Source of the DNA: an uncultured Bacillota bacterium
Lineage (GTDB): Bacteria > Bacillota_I > Bacilli_A > RF39 > UBA660
NCBI GenBank assembly: GCA_947179265.1
Contig: CAMXBB010000001.1
Location: 1-35,788, forward strand
Direction: 5' to 3'
Length of the DNA stretch: 35,788 nt
This document shows, in pieces, positions 6,992-14,541 of the stretch; positions within the stretch are counted from its first letter, which is position 1; the number at the start of each line of letters is the position of its first letter. The notes below the pieces were generated by a model, which was not told the origin of the DNA, did not search any database, and saw nothing but the letters and a program-made list of their open reading frames with translations. The position numbers were made by a program, and so were the translations under genes.

Positions 6992-7603
6992 ATGAATGAA
7001 GTTATAAAAGATATGGAACGTTATGCTGAGGCGAACAATGTTCCTATTATCGAAAAGGACTCAATCAAGTTTATTAGAAAATATATAAAACTAAATGATG
7101 TAAAAAAGATTTTAGAATTAGGTACTGCAATTGGTTATTCAGCTGTGATGATGGCTTCTGTTAAAGATGATGTCGAGGTTACAACGATTGAAAGAGATGA
7201 CAAGAGATATCGTGAAGCTGTAAAAAATGTAAATGCGTGTGGAATGGATAAGCGAATCGAAATCGTATTTAATGATGCATTAGATGTAAATCTAGCAGGT
7301 CATAAGTATGATTTGATATTTATCGATGCCGCCAAAGGACAATATATCAAATTTTTTGAAAAGTTTGAGAATTATTTAAATCCCGGTGGAGTAATAATAA
7401 CTGATAATTTGAAATTCCATGGATTAGTAAATAATAAGGAAAAGATTGAATCTAGAAATGTACTAGGTTTAGTAAATAAAATAGAAAAATATATCGAATA
7501 TTTGAAAGAGAGAGATGATTTCGTTACTAGATTTTATGATATCGGTGATGGATTATCAGTAAGTTTTAGAGCAAATGATGAAAAAGTCAAAAATATTGAT
7601 TAA
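6992..7603 (+). CDS. trmR: tRNA 5-hydroxyuridine methyltransferase (TrmR/YrrM-like)
   Basis: This is a class I SAM-dependent O-methyltransferase of the cation-dependent (catechol-OMT-like) group. SAM motif I is KILELGTAIGYSA; Asp112 (FIDAAKGQY) and Asp138-Asn139 (ITDNL) are the expected metal ligands. In B. subtilis the same-position gene yrrM (trmR) methylates 5-hydroxyuridine to 5-methoxyuridine at tRNA wobble position 34. Here it is followed directly by the two hydroxylation genes, which strongly supports that role over a generic O-methyltransferase. I use the ATG at 6992, nine bases after GAGGTG, rather than a GTG inside that site. The 204-residue length fits. It overlaps trhP1 by 29 bases. 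Confidence 0.85.
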   Translation: MNEVIKDMERYAEANNVPIIEKDSIKFIRKYIKLNDVKKILELGTAIGYSAVMMASVKDDVEVTTIERDDKRYREAVKNVNACGMDKRIEIVFNDALDVNLAGHKYDLIFIDAAKGQYIKFFEKFENYLNPGGVIITDNLKFHGLVNNKEKIESRNVLGLVNKIEKYIEYLKERDDFVTRFYDIGDGLSVSFRANDEKVKNID

Positions 7604-8354
7604 TATTAATAAAATTAATGAAGTTGATGACTATAAGAAAATTGGCTATACCAATTTTCTTTTTGCAGTTGCATATTTTTCTATTGGTTATGCATCTTTC
7701 GAACTAGAAGATATTCCGAATGATGCATATGTTTTATTAAATCGAGTAATGGATACAGATGCTATAGATAAGTTAAAAAAGTGTAAGGAACAATTTAAAA
7801 GATTTAGAGGAATTATTTTTGAAGATTTGGGTGTATATAATATCTTCAAAGACGAAGGCATTGAACTTATATGGTTTCAAAATCACTTTGCTACTAATTA
7901 TAATTCGATTAATTACTATTTAGATCACGGGTGTGACAGTGGAGTAATTTCTAATGAGTTAGCGAGTGATGAAATAAAAGATATCTTAGATATGGCTCAT
8001 AAACCATTGGTTTTTAATGTTTTAGGTAAAAATAATATTATGTATTCAAGAAGAACTCTTTTATCTAACTATAATAGATATATGATTTTGGATGATTATA
8101 ATGATGTGACATTAGATACTGGTAAAGACAAACTTTTTGTAAGAGAAAATGAGCATGGTACGATGATTTTTTATGATGAATATTTTAATCATATTGGTTT
8201 TACTAGTGAAATAGATGATGATAAGATTAAATTTTATCTTGTAATGAATCTTGACCTTGAAGCATCAGAAATAGATGCGGTTATTAATGGAAAACAATTT
8301 GGCGGTAGAGGATTCTTAGATAAAAAAACAGTATATAAATTGAGCGATTATTGA
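7575..8354 (+). CDS. trhP1: U32 family protein, TrhP1/YrrN-like (tRNA uridine hydroxylation partner)
   Basis: This 259-residue protein is a divergent member of the U32 family, recognised by position and by weak blocks such as FNVLGKNNIMYSRRTLLSNYN, which lines up with the family's QSKRSLxxNY segment. In B. subtilis YrrN and YrrO together hydroxylate U34 of tRNAs. It is shorter than YrrN (about 310) and lacks the cysteines of the U32 signature, so its partner would carry the Fe-S cluster. The start (ATG ATG at 7575) lies within trmR with no strong ribosome binding site, so it is probably translationally coupled. Confidence is higher for the family than for the activity. Confidence 0.7.
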   Translation: MMKKSKILININKINEVDDYKKIGYTNFLFAVAYFSIGYASFELEDIPNDAYVLLNRVMDTDAIDKLKKCKEQFKRFRGIIFEDLGVYNIFKDEGIELIWFQNHFATNYNSINYYLDHGCDSGVISNELASDEIKDILDMAHKPLVFNVLGKNNIMYSRRTLLSNYNRYMILDDYNDVTLDTGKDKLFVRENEHGTMIFYDEYFNHIGFTSEIDDDKIKFYLVMNLDLEASEIDAVINGKQFGGRGFLDKKTVYKLSDY

Positions 8355-8370
8355 TTGTGAGAGTGATACT

Positions 8371-9567
8371 ATGGAAAAAATAGAATTACTTGCTCCAGCA
8401 GGTACTAAAGAGAAGATGGAATTTGCATTCCTTTATGGTGCAGATGCCGTTTATTTTGGGGGTAAAGATTTTTCGTTAAGAGCAAATGCGAAAAATTTTT
8501 CGTTAGAAGAAATGAAAGAAGCGGTTGAATATGCTCATGAACGAGGGAAAAGAGTATATGTAACTGTTAATATTGTCTTTCATAATGAAGATTTAGATGG
8601 ATTGGTTGAATATTTAAAATATCTATCCAGTATTCATGTTGATGCTATAATATCTAGTGATATTTCGGTATTCGATTTGATCAAAAAAAATGATATTGAC
8701 TTAGAGCTTCACGTATCGACTCAAGCCTCAATTCTTAACTATGAAGCAGCTTTGTTCTATAAAAATTTAGGAGCAACAAGAGTAGTGTTAGCTCGTGAGT
8801 GTAGTAAAGAAGATATTAAAAGAATCAAGAAAGAGACAGGCTTAGAAATCGAATGCTTTATGCATGGAGCGATGTGTACTAGTATCTCTGGAAGATGTGT
8901 TTTATCTAATTATTGTACCAATAGGGACTCGAATCGTGGAGGATGTGCGCAAATATGCAGATGGACTTTTGACTACTTAAAAGATGGACAAAAGATAAAT
9001 GATAAAGTGTTTTCAATGACCCCTAAAGATCTAAATATGATTCCCTTTATTAAAGATATGATAGATTGCGGGGTTAATTCTTTTAAAATTGAGGGACGTA
9101 TGCGTAGTATATATTATGTATCAACGGTAATACTTATATATCGTAGACTTATCGATAAAATATTAAGTAATACACTAACTGATGAATATAGTAAGTATGC
9201 TTTAAATATACTTAATAGAGTGGCTAACAGAGAATCGACTCCACAATTCTTTGATAAACTTCCAGGAGTAGATGAACAATATTATCTTGGACGAGATGAG
9301 GTTTCCAATCAAGACTTTTTAGGATTGGTCCTTGATTATACTGATGGTATAGCTACTATTGAACAACGTAATTACTTTAAAATTGGTGATACAGTACAAT
9401 TTTTTGGACCTACTATGGAGACGTTTGATTATGTTGTTGATAATATCATGGATTGTGAGGAAAATTCGATTGAAATTGCTCGTCATCCACAAATGATAAT
9501 TAAAATAAAAATTGCTCGTGAGTTGCATAAATTTGATATGATGCGTTTAAAAGTGTTTGACATTTAG
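8371..9567 (+). CDS. trhP2: U32 family tRNA uridine hydroxylase TrhP2/YrrO-like
   Basis: The full U32 signature is present at residues 161-179: E-C-F-M-H-G-A-M-C followed by GRCVLS. Cys169, Cys176, Cys192 and Cys196 form the four-cysteine set that holds an Fe-S cluster in this family. The N-terminal ELLAPAGTKEKMEFAFLYGADAVY is also typical, and the C-terminal 90 residues form the beta-barrel-like U32 C domain (DEVSNQDFLGLVLDY). With TrhP1 it should convert U34 to 5-hydroxyuridine, using prephenate-derived chemistry in studied organisms. Length 398 is near the family's 400-420. It is not a peptidase despite the old family name. The start follows a weak GAGAGTG site. Confidence 0.88.
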   Translation: MEKIELLAPAGTKEKMEFAFLYGADAVYFGGKDFSLRANAKNFSLEEMKEAVEYAHERGKRVYVTVNIVFHNEDLDGLVEYLKYLSSIHVDAIISSDISVFDLIKKNDIDLELHVSTQASILNYEAALFYKNLGATRVVLARECSKEDIKRIKKETGLEIECFMHGAMCTSISGRCVLSNYCTNRDSNRGGCAQICRWTFDYLKDGQKINDKVFSMTPKDLNMIPFIKDMIDCGVNSFKIEGRMRSIYYVSTVILIYRRLIDKILSNTLTDEYSKYALNILNRVANRESTPQFFDKLPGVDEQYYLGRDEVSNQDFLGLVLDYTDGIATIEQRNYFKIGDTVQFFGPTMETFDYVVDNIMDCEENSIEIARHPQMIIKIKIARELHKFDMMRLKVFDI

Positions 9568-9631
9568 AATGTTTTATTGTATGCTTTTAAACGTAGTTTT
9601 AAGTGAGTTGACAAGAAGAAAGGTGATTTAA

Positions 9632-10105
9632 ATGTCTGGAAAAAAAGAAATAAAACTTACTCCTGCTGGCTTCACTGCTGTAGAAGAAGAGTTAAGCAAG
9701 TTGAGAGAACAAGATAGACCAAGAATAATACAAGCTATAAAAGAGGCAAGAGCACAAGGAGACTTGTCAGAAAATGCCGACTACGATGCAGCTCGCGATG
9801 AACAAGCTAGAGTAGAAGCTCGTATTAAGGAACTTGAATATATGGTTGAACATGCTATCATTATTGATGCAGTATCAAGTGATATTGTTGGACTTGGTTC
9901 GACGGTAACTATTTCTTATATTGATGATGAAGATGATACTGATGAATATAAGATTGTTGGTTCGCTAGAAGCAGATCCTTTTGATAATAAGATATCAGAT
10001 GAATCGCCAATTGGAAAAGCTTTATGTGGATCTAAAGTTGGTGATATTTGTTCGATTACAAGTCCAAATGGAACTTATGAAGTAAAGATTGTTAGCATTG
10101 CATAA
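9632..10105 (+). CDS. greA: Transcript cleavage factor GreA
   Basis: GreA rescues backtracked RNA polymerase by stimulating cleavage of the RNA 3' end. All 157 residues match: an N-terminal coiled coil (FTAVEEELSKLREQDRPRI) with the tip motif GDLSENADYDAARDEQ, where the acidic residues bind the catalytic Mg, then a C-terminal FKBP-like domain ending in SPIGKALCGSKVGDI. The start has AAAGGTG seven bases upstream. It closes the trhP2 unit; in Bacillus udk lies between, and is missing here. A terminator overlaps its stop codon. No independent promoter with a good -10 was found. Confidence 0.97.
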   Translation: MSGKKEIKLTPAGFTAVEEELSKLREQDRPRIIQAIKEARAQGDLSENADYDAARDEQARVEARIKELEYMVEHAIIIDAVSSDIVGLGSTVTISYIDDEDDTDEYKIVGSLEADPFDNKISDESPIGKALCGSKVGDICSITSPNGTYEVKIVSIA

Positions 10106-10119
10106 CAATCTTTTATTTT
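10084..10119 (+). terminator. greA terminator, overlapping the stop codon
   Basis: A perfect 11-bp stem (AAAGATTGTTA with TAACAATCTTT) has an 8-base loop and runs into TTTTATTTT. The greA TAA lies within the 3' arm. Confidence 0.88.
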
Positions 10120-10144
10120 GCATGTATAGAATGTGTTTTTGTTA

Positions 10145-10173
10145 TTGAATGACTATTATATTTTTGATATAAT
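10145..10173 (+). promoter_or_regulatory. Promoter of the RsmC-like methyltransferase gene
   Basis: TTGAAT (10145-10150) is 17 bases from TATAAT (10168-10173) with an extended TGa. The start codon lies 25 bases downstream. Confidence 0.8.
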
Positions 10174-10198
10174 GTTGAATATTCAAAGGGGAACGTGA

Positions 10199-10789
10199 AT
10201 GGAACACTACTTTACTAATAATGATAACTTAAGAAGTAACTTTAGAACAATAATTTATAAATATGAAGATACCTTGTTAGAATTTACCAGTGACTTAGGA
10301 GTGTTCTCTAAGGACAAGGTAGATTATGGTAGTAGGCTTCTTATGGAAACTTACTTTAAAAAAGGTAAAAGAGATGTCGAGATTTTAGATGTAGGATGCG
10401 GATATGGAATTATTGGTCTAAGTCTTGCTCACATTATGAATGCAAAACCGACATTGATTGACGTTAATAAAAGAGCACTGCATCTTGCTTCGATGAATGC
10501 AAAAAAAATGAAAATAGATGCTAATATCTATGAATCGGATATATACTCGAACGTTTCGGGCAAATTCGATTGCATCATTACTAATCCTCCGATTAGAGCG
10601 GGAAAAGAAGTGGTAATGAATATATTATTAAAAGCAAAAGAATATTTAAATTCGAATGGCGAATTGTGGTGCGTGATTAGAAAAGATCAAGGAGCAAAAA
10701 GCGCTATTGAAAAAATGAAGTCAATATATGATGTTGATGTGGTTGAAAAAAGTAAAGGATTTTATATTATTGTTGCAAAATCGTATTGA
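10199..10789 (+). CDS. RsmC-like 16S rRNA guanine-N2 methyltransferase (YbxB type)
   Basis: The 196 residues are a single class I methyltransferase domain. SAM motif I is ILDVGCGYGIIGLSL (62-76), and the catalytic NPP motif is NPPIRAG at 129-135, the form seen in RsmC/YbxB, which modify a guanine N2 in 16S rRNA. The N-terminal HYFTNNDNLRSN is also typical. In Bacillus ybxB sits between rplL and rpoB; here it precedes rpoB but rplJ-rplL are absent. Its stop codon lies inside the rpoB -35 box. The start follows AAAGGGG at nine bases. The substrate is inferred from the family. Confidence 0.85.
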   Translation: MEHYFTNNDNLRSNFRTIIYKYEDTLLEFTSDLGVFSKDKVDYGSRLLMETYFKKGKRDVEILDVGCGYGIIGLSLAHIMNAKPTLIDVNKRALHLASMNAKKMKIDANIYESDIYSNVSGKFDCIITNPPIRAGKEVVMNILLKAKEYLNSNGELWCVIRKDQGAKSAIEKMKSIYDVDVVEKSKGFYIIVAKSY

Positions 10790-10815
10790 CATCCGCTTAT
10801 TTGATGGATTATAAT
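10786..10815 (+). promoter_or_regulatory. rpoBC promoter
   Basis: A perfect -35 TTGACA (10786-10791) is 18 bases from a perfect TATAAT (10810-10815). The -35 contains the stop codon of the upstream methyltransferase gene. This lets rpoBC be transcribed without the ribosomal protein genes that usually drive it. Confidence 0.85.
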
Positions 10816-10821
10816 TTTAAA

Positions 10822-10876
10822 TTGGTGGCGAATACTCCTTTTGCGCATGGAGATTCCAAAAAAATACTATAGTATT
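10822..10876 (+). promoter_or_regulatory. Structured 5' leader of rpoB
   Basis: The leader holds a bulged hairpin, GAAT-A-CTCC (10830-10838) with GGAGATTC (10849-10856) around a 10-base loop TTTTGCGCAT, and then a perfect 14-base palindrome AATACTATAGTATT (10863-10876) directly before the GGGGTGA ribosome binding site. There is no T-run, so it is not a terminator. Translation control or transcript stability are possible roles; this is inference. Confidence 0.45.
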
Positions 10877-10887
10877 GGGGTGAAAGA

Positions 10888-13800
10888 ATGGCATACAAAG
10901 TTCAAAAATTTGGTGACCATCGAGAAAGAAGATCTTTCTCAAAAACAACAAATGCCTTGGCATTAACTGACTTATTAGAAATTCAAAAGAAATCATATCA
11001 ATGGTTCTTACAAGAAGGTATTGAAGAGACGTTCAAAGATATTTTCCCAGTTGAAAGCTTTACTGGAAAAGTATCATTAGATTTCAAATCTTATTGTTTT
11101 GAAGAACCAAGATATGGAATTAAAGAATCTAAGGAACGTATGGTAACATACTCAGCTCCTTTAAAAGTTCAAGCACAAGTGTTTATCCATGAGACTGGTG
11201 AAGTTAAAGAACAAGAGATTTTCTTGGGCGACATGCCTATGATGACTGATGCAGGTACATTCATTATTAATGGTGTTGAGCGTGTAATCGTATCACAATT
11301 AGTAAGAAGCCCATCTATCTATTTTAAAAGAGATATCGATAAAAATGGTAGACCTGTTGTTAGTGGAGAAATTATTCCTAATAGAGGTACATGGTTAGAA
11401 TTTGAACTTGATGCTCGTGATGTGGTGTATGTTCGTATCGATAGAACTAGAAAAGTTACTATTACAACATTACTACGTGCTCTAGGTTTATCAAGTGATG
11501 AAGAAATTCTAGAAGTGTTTGGTGAAGATAATCAATTCATTAAAAATACTTTAGAAAAAGATTCGACTAAGAATACTGATGAAGCCTTAATTGAAATATA
11601 TGAAAAATTACGTCCAGGAGAACCTGCTACACTTGATTCTGCTAAGAACCAAATGATTACTAGATTCTTCGATAAGTTCCGTTATGATTTAGCTAAAGTA
11701 GGACGTTATAAATTTAATAAAAAATTAAATGTGTTAGATCGTTTACTAGGCATGAAAATTGCTGAAGATATCGTTGTAGATAAGAAGAAGATATGTGAAG
11801 CTGGTACAGTAATAGATAAAACAATGCTTGAAACATTAAGACCATATTTTGTTGATGGTTATAATGTAAAGAGTATTAGAATTAATGAAGAATTGGATCA
11901 ATATGATAAGATTCAAACTGTTAAAGTTTATGACAAGAAGGATGAAGGAAAGATTATTACAATTATTGGTAATGATCAATCAATCGATTCTCGTAGACTT
12001 ACTATTTCCGATGTATATGCAGCTGTAAGTTATTATTTAGACTTACTTGCAGGATTCGGAAGTGTTGATGAAATCGACCACTTAGGAAATCGTCGTGTAA
12101 GACAAGCTGGTGAGTTAATTCAAACACAATTCAAGACTGGTATTGCACGTATGGAAAGAGTTATTCGTGAGAGAATGACTACTCAAGAGCTAGAGTCAAT
12201 TACTCCTAAGACTTTGATAAATATAAGACCTGTAACTGCAGCTATGAAAGAGTTCTTTGGTTCATCACAACTTTCTAAGTTCATGGATCAAATCAACCCA
12301 ATTGCTGAGTTAACAGATAAACGTCGTCTATCTTCTTTAGGACCTGGTGGACTTTCTCGTGATAGAGCAGGTATGGATGTTCGTGACGTTAACGTTTCTC
12401 ACTATGGTCGTATTTGTCCAATAGAGTCGCCAGAAGGTGCAAATATCGGACTTATAACATCTTTAGCAAGTTATGCTAAGATTAATGAATATGGATTTAT
12501 TATGACTCCATATCGTAGAGTAGTTGATTGCCATGTTACTGATGAAATAGTTTATTTAACTGCTGATGAAGAAGCTGATTATTACATTGGACAAGCAACA
12601 ATTGCAATGGATAAAAATAACAATCTAATCGATGATGAAAATATTTGCCGTTTAAATGGAGACAACGTTTCTGTAAAGAAAGAGATGATAAACTTTATAG
12701 ATGTAGCCCCAAGCCAAATTGTTTCTATTACAACAAGTATTATTCCATTCTTGGATCACGACGATGCGACTCGTGCCCTAATGGGTTCAAACATGCAACG
12801 TCAAGCTGTTCCTCTACTTCAAACAGAAGCTCCATTCATTGGAACTGGTGTAGAATATATTGCAGCTCGTGATTCAGGATCTACTATCGTATGTAAAGCT
12901 GATGGTGTAGTTGAATATGCTGATGCTAAGAAGATAGTTGTTAAGACTGCAAAAGATAAAGATGTATATTACTTAGCTAACTTTGAAAGAAGTAATGCTG
13001 AGAGTTGTATAAACCATTCTCCGATCGTTAATGTTGGTGATAAGGTTCATGCTGGTGAAGTAATCGCTGATGGACCAAGTACTGATAAAGGAGAACTTGC
13101 ATTAGGTAAAAACATGGTTGTAGCATTCATGACATGTAATGGATATAACTATGAGGATGCTGTAGTATTAAATGAAAGATTAGTAAAAGATGATGTTTAT
13201 ACATCATTACATATTGAACACTATGATATCGATTGTAGAGATACTAAATTGGGACCAGAAGAGATTACTCGTGATATTCCTAATGTATCTGAAGAAGCTA
13301 GAAAGAATTTGGATGCAGAAGGTATTATTCGTATCGGTACTGAAGTTCATGAAGGCGATATCCTAGTTGGTAAGGTTACACCAAAAGGTGTTCAAGAACT
13401 TACTTCAGAAGAAAAATTATTACATGCTATATTTGGTGAAAAGACTCGTGAAGTTAGAGATACTTCTCTAAGAGTAGCACATGGTGCTGATGGTATTATT
13501 CACGATGTTAAAGTTTATACTAAAGAAAATAGCGATGAACTACCTGCAGGTGTTTCTAAGGTAGTTAGAGTATATATCGTACAAAAACGTAAAATCCAAG
13601 TTGGAGATAAGATGTCTGGACGTCATGGTAACAAAGGTGTTGTTTCCCTAATATTACCAGAGGAGGATATGCCTTACATGCCAGATGGTACTCCGGTTGA
13701 TGTTGTATTAAATCCACAAGGTGTTCCATCACGTATGAACCTAGGACAAATCTTAGAATTACATTTAGGTATGGCTGCTAAAAAGTTAGGTGTTCATGTT

Positions 13801-14541
13801 GCTACTCCAGTATTCGATGGTGCAACTATTGATGAAATCTATGAGATGATGGATGAAGCTGGTATGGATCATGATGGTAAGACTTTACTATATGATGGTA
13901 AAACTGGTGAACCATTCGAAAATAGAGTATCAGTTGGTGTCATGTATATGATTAAACTTCACCACATGGTTGATGATAAGTTACATGCTCGTTCAACTGG
14001 ACCTTACAGTTTAGTTACACAACAACCACTTGGTGGTAAAGCACAATTCGGTGGTCAAAGATTTGGAGAGATGGAGGTTTGGGCATTATATGCTTATGGA
14101 GCTTCTCATGTACTTCAAGAGATTATGACTGTTAAATCCGATGACGTTAATGGACGTGTTAAGGTTTATGAAGCCTTAGTTAAAGGTAAAACAATTACTA
14201 CTGCTGGTGTTCCAGAATCATTTAGAGTATTGATTAAAGAATTCCAAGCATTAGGATTAAATATTGAAATGATTGATAATGATGATCAAATCCACGATTT
14301 AAGAGAACTTGAGTTAGATGATGATGGTGATGGCGAAGCATTAACTATTGATGAAATCGATGTTAATACTGGTGAAGTTAAGAAAAGAGAACCATTAGTT
14401 CCAGAAATTGACTCACCAGAGGATACTCCTTATGAGGATGAATCTGATGAAGAAGAAGATTATGAGGATGAAGAACTTGATGCTCCAAGCGATGAAGAAA
14501 TCATGGCAATTGAACAAGGTTTTGAAGGAGGGGAAGAATAA
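10888..14541 (+). CDS. rpoB: RNA polymerase beta subunit
   Basis: RpoB forms half of the RNA polymerase active-site cleft. At 1217 residues it is close to the Bacillus length (about 1190). Diagnostic blocks include GDMPMMTDAGTFIINGVERVIVSQLVRSP, the rifampicin pocket (FGSSQLSKFMDQINP, about 457-471), ICPIESPEGANIGLI, GDKMSGRHGNKGVVS and the C-terminal STGPYSLVTQQPLGGKAQFGG region. Residue 477, equivalent to E. coli His526, is Asp (LTDKRR), a substitution known to give rifampicin resistance. The C-terminus has an acidic tail of about 40 residues rich in Glu and Asp. The start follows GGGGTGA. The stop overlaps the rpoC ATG by one base. Confidence 0.99.
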   Translation: MAYKVQKFGDHRERRSFSKTTNALALTDLLEIQKKSYQWFLQEGIEETFKDIFPVESFTGKVSLDFKSYCFEEPRYGIKESKERMVTYSAPLKVQAQVFIHETGEVKEQEIFLGDMPMMTDAGTFIINGVERVIVSQLVRSPSIYFKRDIDKNGRPVVSGEIIPNRGTWLEFELDARDVVYVRIDRTRKVTITTLLRALGLSSDEEILEVFGEDNQFIKNTLEKDSTKNTDEALIEIYEKLRPGEPATLDSAKNQMITRFFDKFRYDLAKVGRYKFNKKLNVLDRLLGMKIAEDIVVDKKKICEAGTVIDKTMLETLRPYFVDGYNVKSIRINEELDQYDKIQTVKVYDKKDEGKIITIIGNDQSIDSRRLTISDVYAAVSYYLDLLAGFGSVDEIDHLGNRRVRQAGELIQTQFKTGIARMERVIRERMTTQELESITPKTLINIRPVTAAMKEFFGSSQLSKFMDQINPIAELTDKRRLSSLGPGGLSRDRAGMDVRDVNVSHYGRICPIESPEGANIGLITSLASYAKINEYGFIMTPYRRVVDCHVTDEIVYLTADEEADYYIGQATIAMDKNNNLIDDENICRLNGDNVSVKKEMINFIDVAPSQIVSITTSIIPFLDHDDATRALMGSNMQRQAVPLLQTEAPFIGTGVEYIAARDSGSTIVCKADGVVEYADAKKIVVKTAKDKDVYYLANFERSNAESCINHSPIVNVGDKVHAGEVIADGPSTDKGELALGKNMVVAFMTCNGYNYEDAVVLNERLVKDDVYTSLHIEHYDIDCRDTKLGPEEITRDIPNVSEEARKNLDAEGIIRIGTEVHEGDILVGKVTPKGVQELTSEEKLLHAIFGEKTREVRDTSLRVAHGADGIIHDVKVYTKENSDELPAGVSKVVRVYIVQKRKIQVGDKMSGRHGNKGVVSLILPEEDMPYMPDGTPVDVVLNPQGVPSRMNLGQILELHLGMAAKKLGVHVATPVFDGATIDEIYEMMDEAGMDHDGKTLLYDGKTGEPFENRVSVGVMYMIKLHHMVDDKLHARSTGPYSLVTQQPLGGKAQFGGQRFGEMEVWALYAYGASHVLQEIMTVKSDDVNGRVKVYEALVKGKTITTAGVPESFRVLIKEFQALGLNIEMIDNDDQIHDLRELELDDDGDGEALTIDEIDVNTGEVKKREPLVPEIDSPEDTPYEDESDEEEDYEDEELDAPSDEEIMAIEQGFEGGEE

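Noticed and set aside
9608..9613. Consensus -35 TTGACA before greA
   Set aside because: The greA start follows within 20 bases, so no -10 and transcript start can fit; the site is chance.
10822..10876. Terminator or attenuator in the rpoB leader
   Set aside because: Neither stem is followed by a T-run, so premature termination is not supported.
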